Counted from the first letter of the stretch, positions 7,393 to 16,207 are shown. The stretch: DNA of 64,000 nt from Acidovorax sp. A1169 (GCF_030704685.1 NZ_JAUZDX010000003.1:248001-312000), one strand, 5' to 3'. Notes: a model not told the origin generated them from the letters alone. Made by a program: numbers and translations.

Positions 7393-7622
7393 ACAGCACG
7401 CCCCCCGCCACCGGCGACCGCCGCGCCCGCCCACGCGGCCCCGGCTGCAGCGCCTGCGCCGGCACCACCGCCCAGGCCTGCCCGGCCCCGCAGGCCTGCG
7501 AGGCACCCGACCCGCTGGAAACCACGCCCGCCACGGTGGGAGAGCAGGTGCACGGGTTGCTGCTCATCGCCCTGGGCGCTGCTGTCTGCGCGATGTTTCC
7601 GACCTTCGGGGGCCAGCCATGA
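7389..7622 (+). CDS. Small phage protein with C-terminal hydrophobic segment
   Basis: The 77-residue protein has an N-terminal Pro/Arg-rich part with several Cys (CSACAG, ACPAPQAC) and a C-terminal hydrophobic helix (LLLIALGAAVCAMF). The start is in an ATGA overlap with the previous gene and the stop overlaps the next start. The cysteines could bind metal. No family is recognised. Confidence 0.5.
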   Translation: MNSTPPATGDRRARPRGPGCSACAGTTAQACPAPQACEAPDPLETTPATVGEQVHGLLLIALGAAVCAMFPTFGGQP

Positions 7623-8314
7623 AAGAGCGCCCCATCCTTTTCAGCGGCGCAATGGTGCGCGCGCTGCTGAATGGCAGCAAGACCCAAACACGCCGCATTT
7701 GCAAGCCTGCCGCCAACCTTTCAGCGGTAGTTGAAGTGCCGGACCCGGCGGAGCGCGGGCAGGTTTACAACGGCTCGCACTTTGGCGATGAAGACGGCGA
7801 AGTGCAGTTTGCATGCCCTTATGGCGGGCGCGGCGACCGGCTCTGGGTGCGCGAAACGTGGCAGGGCCCACTGCTTAAGGAATTCGAGACAGATGCGGAC
7901 GCCGACTGGCACACACCAGCGCGCATCCATCAGTACCAAAACCCTGCGCACTGCGCTTACGCCGCTGATGGTGGGCCCGCCCCGGAGTTCTTCGACCTCG
8001 ACGACAACCTGCAACAGCGCTGGCGCCCCAGCATCCACATGCCCCGCTGGGCCAGCCGCCTGACGCTCGAACTCGCCAGCGTCCGCGTCGAGCGCCTGCA
8101 GGACATCAGCGAAGCCGACGCCCTGGCCGAAGGCATCGTGCGCCAGCCCGACGGCGGCTACGGCCTGGCCGACACCACCCACTACCACGCCACCGATCCC
8201 CGCATTTGCTACTGGTCCTTGTGGGACCACATCAACGGCGCGGGCTCGGTCGAGAGCAACCCCTTCGTATGGGTGCTCGGCTTCCCTTCCACCACCACCC
8301 CAGCCCAACCATGA
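7619..8314 (+). CDS. ASCH-like phage protein (morphogenetic protein family)
   Basis: The 231-residue protein starts MKERPILFSGAMVRALLNG and continues KTQTRRICKP, the hallmark of a phage family often annotated as morphogenetic protein and related to ASCH/PUA-like folds that bind RNA or modified nucleobases. The middle carries GDRLWVRETW (about residues 72-81), also conserved in that family. The tail SNPFVWVLGF near residue 220 completes the fold. It is coupled to its neighbours by ATGA overlaps. The molecular role of the family is unclear; nucleic-acid binding is the best inference. Confidence 0.7.
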   Translation: MKERPILFSGAMVRALLNGSKTQTRRICKPAANLSAVVEVPDPAERGQVYNGSHFGDEDGEVQFACPYGGRGDRLWVRETWQGPLLKEFETDADADWHTPARIHQYQNPAHCAYAADGGPAPEFFDLDDNLQQRWRPSIHMPRWASRLTLELASVRVERLQDISEADALAEGIVRQPDGGYGLADTTHYHATDPRICYWSLWDHINGAGSVESNPFVWVLGFPSTTTPAQP

Positions 8315-8721
8315 GCACCACCCCCCAGCACTCCAGCACCACCGCCGCCACCGACGTGGCCGAGTTCATCACCGACCTCGACGGCGGCCAGTTCGACCGC
8401 ATGTTGTCCATTGCCCTCAGCCAGGTGGCCGCCGGCACGGTGGACAACGACGCCAAGGGCGAAGTGAACATCAAGTTCGTCTTCGAGAAGATCCCCGGCA
8501 GCAGCCAGGTGCTGTGCAAACACATCCTCAAATTCTCGCGCCCAACGATCAACGGCCGGGCCAGCGAAGAGGCCTCGCGCAAGACCGCCCTGCACGTCGG
8601 CAAGTTCGGCCGCCTCACCCTCGCGCCCGAAAGCCAGCTTGCCATGTTCGACCGCAGCGGCACCCCCATGCCGCCCAGCGCACCCCAGCCCAGCACCACG
8701 CAGGGCAACCCCAGCGCCTGA
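8311..8721 (+). CDS. Phage hypothetical protein upstream of DUF2303 gene
   Basis: The 136-residue protein has an N-terminal Thr/Ser-rich leader, a VAEFITDLDGGQFDRMLSIA segment and a beta-rich part (GEVNIKFVFEKIPGSSQVLC). In my knowledge of siphophage operons, small proteins with this FDRML...ALSQVA pattern sit directly before a DUF2303 gene, as here. It overlaps the ASCH-like gene by four bases. Function is unknown; a single-strand DNA or recombination accessory role has not been shown. Confidence 0.6.
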   Translation: MSTTPQHSSTTAATDVAEFITDLDGGQFDRMLSIALSQVAAGTVDNDAKGEVNIKFVFEKIPGSSQVLCKHILKFSRPTINGRASEEASRKTALHVGKFGRLTLAPESQLAMFDRSGTPMPPSAPQPSTTQGNPSA

Positions 8722-8778
8722 CGCGCAGCGCGCGCCCAGCACCACCCGCCCCATCCATCCACCACCACAAGGACCACC

Positions 8779-9693
8779 ATGGACCCGCAAGCCGACAACA
8801 ACAACACCGCCACCGCCGAGCTGCTGCAGACCGGCGCTGCCTTCGCTCCAGCCGTCAACATCCCCGATGCCTTCATCAAGGCGCTGGAGGAAGGCCAGGA
8901 AATCACCGCCGCCCACCTGGCCACCACCGCCGCGCTGGACCAGCCCGGCGCCGTCATCAGCTTGCCCGAGCACTTCAAGCTGCACGACCTGGAGGCCTTT
9001 CTCCCCCAGCGCCGCCGCGCACGCGGCAAGATGACCACGGCCTACGTGCAACCGTTCGCCGACTACACCACCGCCTACGCAGGGCCCGGCGCCGTGGTGT
9101 TTGTCAATGCCGACGAAATGTCCGCCACCGGCGTGCTGGACCTGGGCACCGTCGAGAAGCCCGGCCACGCCGGCAACCTGGCCGTGCTGTCGCCCAAGAA
9201 GACAGCTGCCTACGCTGCGCTGTGCAGCGTCAACGGCCAGGCCAAGAGCCAGCAGGCCCTGGCCGAGTTCTTTGAGGACTGGGGCGTGCTGGCGGCCATG
9301 ACCTTCGCCAACGAGCAAACCCCCAGCATCACACACGCCCAGGCGCTGGCCGCCATCCGCCGCATCACCATCGAATCGGCCCGCAAGGTCGACAACGAAG
9401 AGAAGGCCCTCAGCGCCAGCCGCACCGCCTTCGAGAGCGTGGCCGCCACCAGCGCCGAGCCCATCCCCACGGTGATCAGTTTCGTCTGCCAGCCCTATGC
9501 GGACCTGAAACCGCGCAACTTCATGCTACGCCTGTCCATCCTGACCACCGGCGACAAACCGGCGCTGGTGCTGCGCATCCAGAACCTGGAAACGCACATC
9601 GAGCAAATGGGCGGCGAGCTGGCCGGCCTGGTGCACGACGCCATGAAGGGCGCCATGCCCGTGCTGCTGGGCAGCTACGCCAAGGCGAGCTGA
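8779..9693 (+). CDS. DUF2303 family phage protein
   Basis: The 304-residue protein matches the DUF2303 style: a PEHFKLHDLEAFLPQRRRARG motif early (about residues 70-90), GAVVFVNADEMSATGVLDL near residue 115, and a C-terminal part with MLRLSILTTGDKPALVLRI. The family is common in early operons of temperate phages and is sometimes linked to DNA metabolism, without a proven activity. It starts 57 bases after the previous stop, so its expression may rely on its own ribosome site. The frame is intact and has the expected length. Confidence 0.75.
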   Translation: MDPQADNNNTATAELLQTGAAFAPAVNIPDAFIKALEEGQEITAAHLATTAALDQPGAVISLPEHFKLHDLEAFLPQRRRARGKMTTAYVQPFADYTTAYAGPGAVVFVNADEMSATGVLDLGTVEKPGHAGNLAVLSPKKTAAYAALCSVNGQAKSQQALAEFFEDWGVLAAMTFANEQTPSITHAQALAAIRRITIESARKVDNEEKALSASRTAFESVAATSAEPIPTVISFVCQPYADLKPRNFMLRLSILTTGDKPALVLRIQNLETHIEQMGGELAGLVHDAMKGAMPVLLGSYAKAS

Positions 9694-9733
9694 CCCACTC
9701 CACTCCACACCCCACCGCAGCGAGGCACCCACC

Positions 9734-10069
9734 ATGCGCGCCACCGGCACCCTCTTCATGAGCAAGACCCGCCCCGAAGTCGGACGCAACGACCAGGGCC
9801 AGTTTCGGCTGGTGCTGCGCCTGCTCGACAACCTGGGCAGCGAAGGCATGGAGGCCTACCAGGTGCGGTGGCTCGGCCCCGAGGCCGAAGCCTTCTGGAA
9901 CGCCCAGCGCAACAACCTGGTGCCCGGCGCGGTGCTGGACGTGGAGCTTTCCCACCTGCGCGCCCACACCGGCGCCACTCGCCCCCCCATCCCTGAGCTG
10001 CGCGGCCGCGTGGTCCGCGCCCAGGTGATCCCCAAGCGCACCCACCACCCCGCAGCAGCCGCTGCATAA
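9734..10069 (+). CDS. Phage hypothetical protein (111 residues)
   Basis: The protein appears to be a small beta-rich domain (GQFRLVLRLLDNLGSEGMEA, then LVPGAVLDVELSHLRAH) with a basic, Ala-rich tail. The beta pattern and basic charge could fit a nucleic-acid binding OB-like fold, but no motif confirms this. It lies 40 bases after the DUF2303 gene in the same operon. Confidence 0.5.
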   Translation: MRATGTLFMSKTRPEVGRNDQGQFRLVLRLLDNLGSEGMEAYQVRWLGPEAEAFWNAQRNNLVPGAVLDVELSHLRAHTGATRPPIPELRGRVVRAQVIPKRTHHPAAAAA

Positions 10070-10091
10070 CCCCCAGCCCGAAAGGCATCCC

Positions 10092-10556
10092 ATGAGCAAG
10101 CCCAACAACACCCGCAAAGTCGCCGCACCCCGTGCCCGCACCACCATCGCCCGCGCCGTGCCTGGCCAAGCCGCGCCGGTGGCCGCAGCCGCCAGCAACG
10201 TGACACCCCTGACCGCCGCCATTGGCCCGCTTCTGGCCCAAGGCGTCCTTCGGAATGCCGCCGAGGTCATCACCCAGCGCGGCGCACAGCGCGACACCGC
10301 CACCGGCCAGGCCACCGCACCGCAGGAGCGCAGCATGGCCGCCACCGTGGCCGCGTTCAACGCCATCCACAAGACCACCCTGACCGAAACGCAGGGCTGG
10401 GCCTTCATGCAGACCCTCAAGATGGTCCGCGCCGCCACAAGCGCCCGCAACGGCCTGTTCAACACTGACGACTACACCGATGGGGCCGCCTACGCAGCGC
10501 TGGCCCACGAAGCCGCCGAGTCCGAAGCGGCTGTTGAAGCCACCTTCCGCAACTGA
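10092..10556 (+). CDS. DUF6378-like phage protein
   Basis: The 154-residue protein has an Ala/Arg-rich disordered N-terminus of about 50 residues. A helical domain follows with ERSMAATVAAFNAIHKTTLT, WAFMQTLKMVRAAT and DDYTDGAAYAALAHEA. The last motifs are the pattern of DUF6378 proteins, a small helical phage family distantly like all-alpha nucleotide pyrophosphohydrolases. Activity is unknown. The basic tail may contact nucleic acid. Confidence 0.6.
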   Translation: MSKPNNTRKVAAPRARTTIARAVPGQAAPVAAAASNVTPLTAAIGPLLAQGVLRNAAEVITQRGAQRDTATGQATAPQERSMAATVAAFNAIHKTTLTETQGWAFMQTLKMVRAATSARNGLFNTDDYTDGAAYAALAHEAAESEAAVEATFRN

Positions 10557-10572
10557 GCGAGGCACGGCCAGC

Positions 10573-10944
10573 ATGAGCACTTTCCGCGACTACGTCACCA
10601 GCACGGCATTCGCACTCACGATCTCGCGCCGCCAGATCGAGTGCATCAGCCAGCTTCACCAGTTCGGCGACACCTGGATGCTGCTCACCACCTTCGACGC
10701 TCTGGCGCGCAAAGGCCTGGTTGAGCGCGTGCGCGAGAAGAACGCGGACGAGCATTTCAGCACCACCGCCCGCCTCACCGAGGCAGGCCACGCCGTGGTG
10801 CCGCTGCTCAAGCTGGCCGGGCTGTACATCCAATACCCACCCCGGCCCGAGCCTGTGGACCTCCCGCCCATAGACGTCGCGGTGATCCTCAAGCGCCGTC
10901 CGCAAGTGCAGCCAGACGCCCAGGCACCCCAGGAGCCAGCATGA
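10573..10944 (+). CDS. Small winged-helix-like phage protein
   Basis: The 123-residue protein reads TISRRQIECISQLHQFGD, then LLTTFDALARKGLVERV and TARLTEAGHAVVPLLKLAG, a layout like a MarR-type winged helix (helix, recognition helix, beta wing). No dimerisation domain or catalytic residue is evident. The ATG at 10573 follows the previous stop by 16 bases and its own stop overlaps the HD gene. A DNA-binding role is inferred. Confidence 0.5.
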   Translation: MSTFRDYVTSTAFALTISRRQIECISQLHQFGDTWMLLTTFDALARKGLVERVREKNADEHFSTTARLTEAGHAVVPLLKLAGLYIQYPPRPEPVDLPPIDVAVILKRRPQVQPDAQAPQEPA

Positions 10945-11597
10945 ACCCCATCCACGAAGAAATCCTGCTCTCGGACGGCAAAGAGCAGCCCATCAGCGGC
11001 TTCAAGCTCTTTGCCGCCAAGGCGCCGAGCGTCGAGGTGATCGCGCACAGCCTGGCCCAGCTCAATCGATTCACAGGCCACGCAGCGCGCCCCTACAGCG
11101 TGGCCGAGCACAGCCTGCTGGTGGCCGACATCGTCGCCAACATGGGCCTGGACCACCACGCCCAGCGCCTGGCCCTGATGCACGACGCGCATGAGTGCAT
11201 GTGCGGCGACGTGAACACCATGGTCAAGTTGGTGCTCGGCATCTTGTGGGGCGAGTTCGAACACCCGCTCGCCCTGCTGGTGCGTACCACCTACAACCTG
11301 CGCGCGCCCCACGCCGCACACGGCAAAGCCGTACGCCAGGCCGACCTGGTTGCGCTGGCCACTGAGCGGCGCGACCTCATGCCATTCAAGGCCGGTCGCA
11401 ACCGCGCCTGGTCGGTCATCGACACCCCTGGCCCGGCGCGAGTTCTACCACTCAAGGACATCGATCTTGCCAACAAGGCGCGCGAGAAGATGCCCTGGAA
11501 TGCCTGGCGCGATGCATTCATCGAACGGTATCACCGACTCGATGCCCTTTGCCGCCAGCCCGTGTGGATTGCAACGCAGGAGGCGCCCACAGCATGA
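10941..11597 (+). CDS. HD-domain phosphohydrolase (YfbR-like)
   Basis: The 218-residue protein carries the HD superfamily pattern: RPYSVAEHSLLVAD (first His, about residue 57), MHDAHECMCGDV (HD pair, about residues 74-85) and a later Asp region (QADLVALATERRDLM). YfbR-like enzymes are 5'-nucleotidases acting on deoxynucleoside monophosphates, and phage homologues are thought to adjust nucleotide pools. It is translationally coupled to both neighbours. Substrate specificity is inferred from the family. Confidence 0.75.
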   Translation: MNPIHEEILLSDGKEQPISGFKLFAAKAPSVEVIAHSLAQLNRFTGHAARPYSVAEHSLLVADIVANMGLDHHAQRLALMHDAHECMCGDVNTMVKLVLGILWGEFEHPLALLVRTTYNLRAPHAAHGKAVRQADLVALATERRDLMPFKAGRNRAWSVIDTPGPARVLPLKDIDLANKAREKMPWNAWRDAFIERYHRLDALCRQPVWIATQEAPTA

Positions 11598-11863
11598 GCG
11601 CCCTGCCCCAAGACCCCACCCCCATGCACCAGCCCCGCCCGCGCCGCAAGGCGCGCACGAGCAGCCTGCTGCGCGCGTGGTCCCGCCCCATCACTACCAG
11701 CGGCCCCAGCGCTCACCTCAGTTCCAGCGACTACCAGGGCCACGAGCTGCACCGAAATGCCGGCGTGCCCGATGCCCGCTTCGCCGCCTTCACCAAGCCC
11801 AGCCGCGTGGGCGACTGGCTCCACTACCCCGATGGCCGCAAGGAAAGGTTCCCAGGCAAATGA
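11594..11863 (+). CDS. Small basic phage protein
   Basis: The 89-residue protein has a strongly basic N-terminal third (RPRRKARTSSLLRAWSRP) followed by a short beta-like domain ending DWLHYPDGRKERFPGK. Overlaps of the ATGA type at both ends support the frame. No family is recognised. It may accompany the PAPS-reductase-like gene that follows. Confidence 0.5.
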   Translation: MSALPQDPTPMHQPRPRRKARTSSLLRAWSRPITTSGPSAHLSSSDYQGHELHRNAGVPDARFAAFTKPSRVGDWLHYPDGRKERFPGK

Positions 11864-12843
11864 GCACCATCCACGTCATTTCCGTGTCCGGCGGCAAGGA
11901 CAGCCTGGCCACGCTGCTCATTGCAATGGAGCGCTGCCCTGCCGGGTCTGTGGTCGCCATCTTCTGCGACACCGGCAACGAGCACGAGCAGACCTACGCC
12001 TACCTGGATTATCTGGAGCAAGCCCTCGGCATCACCATCATTCGCCTCAAGGCCGATTTCTCGCGCCAGCTCCTGGTAAAGCGCATGTTCATCGCGCGCG
12101 ACGTGCGCACCGGCCGCGACAAGGCTGGCCGCCGCCTGCGCTGGTCCAACAAGGCCAAGCGCCGCGCGCTGTCGGTGATGCACCCCAGCGGAAACCCATT
12201 CCTTGACCTGTGCATGTGGAAAGGCCGCTTTCCCAGCCGCAAAGCCCAGTTCTGCACCGAAGAGCTCAAGCGCAACATGGCCGTCGGCTACCAGCTCGAC
12301 CTCATGGAAGCCGGCCACCGCGTGATCAGCTGGCAGGGCGTGCGCCGCGACGAATCGCACAACCGCCGCAACGCGAAGAAATTCGAGCGCGTGGGCGGCG
12401 GCCTGCGCATCTGCCGCCCCATCGTGGAATGGACCGCCGCGCAGGTTTTCGCTTACTCGGCCGCGCGCGGCCTGCAGCCCAACCCTCTGCACCTGCAGGG
12501 CATGGGCCGTGTGGGATGCATGCCCTGCATCAACTGCAACAAGGCAGAGCTGCGCCAGATCGCCACGCGCTTTCCACAGCATTTGGAGCGTATAGCCGAA
12601 TGGGAAGTGCTGGTCAGCATGTGCAGCAAGCGCGGCGGCTCCACCTTCATGGCCGACGCCCACCCCGGAAAAGACCGGCGCCAAGTATTCGCCGATCTGA
12701 ACATCTGGAGCCGCATCGAATGGTCCAAGACCACGCGCGGCGGCAAGCAATTCAACCTGCTGGACGCCACCGAGCACGACGGTGCAGGCGGCTGTAGCAG
12801 CTCATACGGCCTGTGCGAGCAGGCAGAACTGGAATCGGCATGA
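11860..12843 (+). CDS. PAPS reductase-like (PP-loop) phage protein
   Basis: The 327-residue protein opens with the PP-loop SVSGGKDSLATLL (about residues 7-19) of the PAPS reductase / DndC-like superfamily, which activates a substrate by adenylation. A CTEELKRN segment (about residue 134) and a C-terminal cysteine cluster (CMPCINCNK, about residues 222-230) resemble iron-sulfur or thiol sites in related proteins. Phage homologues are widespread but their reaction is unknown. Neighbouring methyltransferases make a role in DNA or RNA modification plausible. It is not a housekeeping sulfate assimilation enzyme judging by context. Confidence 0.75.
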   Translation: MSTIHVISVSGGKDSLATLLIAMERCPAGSVVAIFCDTGNEHEQTYAYLDYLEQALGITIIRLKADFSRQLLVKRMFIARDVRTGRDKAGRRLRWSNKAKRRALSVMHPSGNPFLDLCMWKGRFPSRKAQFCTEELKRNMAVGYQLDLMEAGHRVISWQGVRRDESHNRRNAKKFERVGGGLRICRPIVEWTAAQVFAYSAARGLQPNPLHLQGMGRVGCMPCINCNKAELRQIATRFPQHLERIAEWEVLVSMCSKRGGSTFMADAHPGKDRRQVFADLNIWSRIEWSKTTRGGKQFNLLDATEHDGAGGCSSSYGLCEQAELESA

Positions 12844-13349
12844 CACGCACCACATCACGCCTCGCCGGCCTGCAGCGCCGGCAGAACCAGGCCCGCCAGG
12901 CCAAGGCCAACACCCCGCACCCGGTCACCACCGAAATCCAGCGCGCCCGCATCGCCCACGACGTGGCCGCCCTGCTGCGTGGCGCCAGCCTGCACGCCTG
13001 GACGGGCCAGCACGCCGCCAACACCACCAACCTGGCCGGGCGCATCGTCTACATCGTCGCCCACGCCTGCGGCCTGGCCGGCATCCATGAGGGCGCCGAC
13101 GTCAACATCCTGCGCGGCGCCGCCAGTGCCCTGGGCGACCTGCAGGCCCACCCCGAGCAGTTGGAGCTGCACCGTGGTGCCATCCAGAGCGGCCTGGCCG
13201 CCTGCACCCGTCTGCTCCCCAGCCTGACCGAGCTGCAGCTCGCCCACGGGGCGCAGACGCTGGACGACCTGCTACAGCGCACCGAGGGCATGAGCACTGG
13301 CGACGTGGAGCGCGCGCTGCAGCTGCGCGCGGAGGGCCAGCCAGCATGA
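12840..13349 (+). CDS. Phage hypothetical helical protein
   Basis: The 169-residue protein has a basic N-terminus (RLAGLQRRQNQARQAKA) and is otherwise predicted all-helical, with IVYIVAHACGLAGIHEGADV in the centre and LRGAASALGDLQAHPEQLEL following. Its start overlaps the PAPS-reductase-like gene and its stop overlaps the HNH-like gene. Similar helical proteins occur in related prophages without known function. Confidence 0.5.
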   Translation: MTRTTSRLAGLQRRQNQARQAKANTPHPVTTEIQRARIAHDVAALLRGASLHAWTGQHAANTTNLAGRIVYIVAHACGLAGIHEGADVNILRGAASALGDLQAHPEQLELHRGAIQSGLAACTRLLPSLTELQLAHGAQTLDDLLQRTEGMSTGDVERALQLRAEGQPA

Positions 13350-13849
13350 AGCTCGAAACCCTCGACACCATCAAGGCCCGCTGCACCCTGGAGGGCGACT
13401 GCTGGCTGTGGCCAGCAAGCTCCAACCCGCACGGCAAACCCGAGGCGCCCAAGGTGCGCCACGGCGGCAAGGTCGTCAAGGTGCGGCGCGTGGTGCGCGA
13501 ACTGGTGGACGGCAGGCCCATCCCCGGCAGGCTCGAAGCGGTAGCCCGCTGCGACAACCTGCGGTGCGTCTCGCCCCAATGCTCCATCAAGGTCAGCACC
13601 AAGCGCAGCCGCCAAATCCAGATCGAGCGCGGCCACCTGAACACACCGGCCGCCATTGCCAAGCGCACAGCCACCCGGCGCGCCGCCTCACGCTTCCCCG
13701 AGGAAGTGATCGAGCAGGTGCGCAACTCCCCCGATTCCTGCGCCAAAGCCGCCGCCAAGGCCGGCATGAGCAAGGGCCACGCTCACGCCGTCCGCACTGG
13801 CCAATGGCGGGCTCGGGCCAACAATCCATTTGCGGGACTGATGGCATGA
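13346..13849 (+). CDS. Degenerate HNH endonuclease-like protein
   Basis: The 167-residue protein keeps the frame of an HNH_3-type nuclease: CWLWPASSNPHGKP (residues 19-32), RRVVRELVDGRPIPG and then ARCDNLRCVSPQC (about residues 67-79). In active members an HxCDN or HLCxN stretch provides the metal-binding His, but here Ala replaces it, and no other His is close. The C-terminal half is basic with a helix-turn-helix-like PDSCAKAAAKAGMSKGH. It may be a DNA-binding relic of a nuclease. Tight coupling to Dam and the PAPS-like gene places it in the modification cassette. Confidence 0.6.
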   Translation: MKLETLDTIKARCTLEGDCWLWPASSNPHGKPEAPKVRHGGKVVKVRRVVRELVDGRPIPGRLEAVARCDNLRCVSPQCSIKVSTKRSRQIQIERGHLNTPAAIAKRTATRRAASRFPEEVIEQVRNSPDSCAKAAAKAGMSKGHAHAVRTGQWRARANNPFAGLMA

Positions 13850-14721
13850 CCGCGCTTGCAATCACCCGCCCAGCCCTGCGATACCACGGCGGCAAGTTCC
13901 GCCTGGCCAAGTGGATTGAGGCATTCTTCCCGCCCCACATGGTCTACGTCGAGCCCTTTGGTGGTGGCGCCAGCGTGCTGCTGCTCAAAAAGCGCAGCCA
14001 TGCCGAGATTTACAACGACCTCGACGCCGAGCTCAACAACTTCTTTGCGGTGGCGCGCGACCGTGGCGCCGAGTTGCGCGACGCGCTGTACCTCACGCCC
14101 TTTTCCCGGGCCGAGTTCGAGCAAGCCTACCTGCCGGCCGATGACACGCTGGAACAAGCCCGCCGCACGGTGGTGCGCTCGTTCATGGGCTTCGGATCTG
14201 GCGGCGCCAGCGGCAAGCGCACAGGCTTTCGCTGCAACAGCTCACGCAGCCACACCACGCCGGCGCACGACTGGGTGAACTACCCCGATGCGCTGCCCGC
14301 CATCACCGAGCGACTGCGCGGCGTCACGCTGGAATGCCGCGACGCAGCCCAGGTCATCGCCCAGCACGACGGCCCGCGCACCCTGATCTACGTGGACCCG
14401 CCCTACGTGTTCAGCACCCGCACGCGGATGCTCACCCAGCCCAGCTACAGCAACTGGTCCGGCTACCGGCACGAGCTGACCGACGCCGACCACCGCAGCC
14501 TGGCCGAGCTGCTTCACAGCGTGAAGGGCATGGTGGTGCTGTCCGGCTACCCGTGCGACCTGTACGACCGCGAGCTGTACAACGGCTGGGCCCGCCATGA
14601 GCGCAAGGCCCTGGCTGATGGCGCCCGGACGCGCACCGAAGTGCTCTGGCTCAACCCGGCATGCGCCGCAGCCCTTGAGCGCTCTCACGGCGGCCTATTC
14701 GCCGAGACGGATCAAGCATGA
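13846..14721 (+). CDS. D12 class (Dam-like) adenine-N6 DNA methyltransferase
   Basis: The 291-residue protein has the D12 signature set: RYHGGKFRLAKWI (AdoMet-binding motif X, residues about 11-23), YVEPFGGGASVLL (motif I, about 34-46) and the catalytic IYVDPPYVF (motif IV DPPY, about 183-191). It should transfer a methyl group to adenine N6 in a short palindrome such as GATC, though the target is not readable. There is no companion restriction gene, so it is probably a solitary enzyme protecting phage DNA or altering regulation. Its stop overlaps the start of the cytosine methyltransferase. Confidence 0.85.
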   Translation: MTALAITRPALRYHGGKFRLAKWIEAFFPPHMVYVEPFGGGASVLLLKKRSHAEIYNDLDAELNNFFAVARDRGAELRDALYLTPFSRAEFEQAYLPADDTLEQARRTVVRSFMGFGSGGASGKRTGFRCNSSRSHTTPAHDWVNYPDALPAITERLRGVTLECRDAAQVIAQHDGPRTLIYVDPPYVFSTRTRMLTQPSYSNWSGYRHELTDADHRSLAELLHSVKGMVVLSGYPCDLYDRELYNGWARHERKALADGARTRTEVLWLNPACAAALERSHGGLFAETDQA

Positions 14722-15632
14722 GAGCCATCGACCTCTTCGCCGGCGCCGGCGGATTCAGCACCGGCGCCGCCATGGCGGGCTGCCAGGTCGTGTGGGCTGG
14801 CAACCACTGGCAAGCCGCCGTGGACGCGCACGCGATCAACCACCCCGGCACACTCCACGCCTGCCAGGATCTGCAGCAGCAGGACTGGACGCAGGTGCCA
14901 CAGCACGACCTGCTGCTGGCAAGCCCCGCATGCCAGGGGCACAGCCCGGCGCGAGGCAAAGAGAAGGCCCACCACGATGCCCTGCGCTCCACCGCGTGGG
15001 CCGTGGTGTCGGCGGCAGAGTGCCACAGGCCTGCCGTCTTCGTGGTCGAGAACGTGCCCGCCTTCGCCGCGTGGACGCTCTACCCCGCGTGGTGCGCTGC
15101 TATGAACGCCCTGGGCTATGCCCTGGCGCCCATGGTGCTCGACGCCGCCGACCACGGCGTGCCACAGCACCGCCTGCGCCTTTTCATCGTGGGCACGCGC
15201 AGCGCGCACCCCATCACGCTCGACCTGCCGCGCGCCGCCATGGCCACCGCTGCCGATGTGATCGACTTCAGCGCGGGCCGATGGTCTGCTATCGACAAGC
15301 CCGGCCGGTCCTGCAACACCCTGGCGCGCATCGCCGCTGGCCGGCTGCGGCACGGCCACAGGTTCGTGGCGCCCTACTACGGCAGTGGCTCGGGTGAAAC
15401 AGGCCGCAGCCTGCACCGCCCCCTGGGCACCATCACCACGCGCGACCGCTGGTCTGTGATCGACGGCGACCGCATGCGCATGCTCACGGCCGAAGAGTGC
15501 CGCGCCGCCATGGGCTTCCCGGCTGGCTACCACCTGCCCGCCGACCACAAGACCGCCGTGCACATGCTCGGCAACGCCGTGTGCCCACCCCAGGCGCGCG
15601 ACCTGATCCACGCATTGAGGGCGGCAGCATGA
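14718..15632 (+). CDS. C5 cytosine-specific DNA methyltransferase
   Basis: The 304-residue protein has the ordered Dcm motifs: DLFAGAGGFSTG (I, residues 5-16), ASPACQGHSPARG (IV, with the catalytic Cys; Ala replaces the usual Pro before it), FVVENVPAF (VI) and QHRLRLFIVG (VIII). GNAVCPPQARDL (X) stands near the end. The target-recognition region between VIII and X is short. It would methylate cytosine C5 and has no partner endonuclease nearby. Together with the adjacent adenine methyltransferase it suggests anti-restriction or regulatory methylation of phage DNA. Confidence 0.85.
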   Translation: MRAIDLFAGAGGFSTGAAMAGCQVVWAGNHWQAAVDAHAINHPGTLHACQDLQQQDWTQVPQHDLLLASPACQGHSPARGKEKAHHDALRSTAWAVVSAAECHRPAVFVVENVPAFAAWTLYPAWCAAMNALGYALAPMVLDAADHGVPQHRLRLFIVGTRSAHPITLDLPRAAMATAADVIDFSAGRWSAIDKPGRSCNTLARIAAGRLRHGHRFVAPYYGSGSGETGRSLHRPLGTITTRDRWSVIDGDRMRMLTAEECRAAMGFPAGYHLPADHKTAVHMLGNAVCPPQARDLIHALRAAA

Positions 15633-16207
15633 CGCACCCCACCGCCCAGCAGATCAACCTGCTGCACCACACACTGGGCCTACGGCCCGACCGCCGCGAG
15701 GCGCACCGCAATCACTTCGTGGCCGGGCCCGGGCATCACGACCAGCCCGACCTGCAGGCCCTGGTCGCATCCGGCCTGATGGCGCGCAGCCCAACGCCGA
15801 GGTTTCTGGATCCGACCGACGAAGTGTTCCACGTCACGGAAACCGGCAAGGCCTTGGCACTGGCAGAACTTCCAGAGCCGCCGCCACCACCGAAACAGCA
15901 CCAGTACCGCGACTTCCTGGACGCTGATGGCTGCACGGGAGACAGCTTTGCCGAACACCTGTGCGGCGAGAGAGTTCCACAGCTGGAGATGCGCCACGAG
16001 CACGTCAAGGGCGGGACGGTGTGGGAGTACCGCATGTACCGCACCGTCTTCATCGACCGCGACTACCCCAAGCACCGCGACGTGCAGGGCGAATGGATGC
16101 CCACAAAGAAGGCGGCCAAGGCCACCTACAAAACAGCACTCAAGGCGCACCACAGGACCCTTGCGGCCTTGCGGTCTGGCCACTCACCAGCAGGAGCAGC
16201 AGCATGA
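15629..16207 (+). CDS. Phage hypothetical protein with winged-helix-like N-terminus
   Basis: The 192-residue protein starts with AQQINLLHHTLGLRPDR and then PDLQALVASGLMARSPTPRF, FHVTETGKALAL, a pattern like a small winged helix. A Pro-rich hinge (EPPPPPKQHQ) leads to a second domain with YRMYRTVFIDRDY. It is coupled to both neighbours. In similar phages this kind of protein sits between methyltransferase and NADAR genes, with no known role. Confidence 0.5.
   Translation: MTHPTAQQINLLHHTLGLRPDRREAHRNHFVAGPGHHDQPDLQALVASGLMARSPTPRFLDPTDEVFHVTETGKALALAELPEPPPPPKQHQYRDFLDADGCTGDSFAEHLCGERVPQLEMRHEHVKGGTVWEYRMYRTVFIDRDYPKHRDVQGEWMPTKKAAKATYKTALKAHHRTLAALRSGHSPAGAAA

Noticed and set aside
7243..7622. 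Small hydrophobic phage proteins as holin and spanin
   Set aside because: They sit at the start of the early operon with no endolysin nearby; membrane segments alone do not support a lysis role.
13408..14721. Extended start for the Dam-type methyltransferase giving 437 codons
   Set aside because: The added N-terminus is a frame shadow of the HNH-like gene; the ATG at 13846 in an overlap fits family length.
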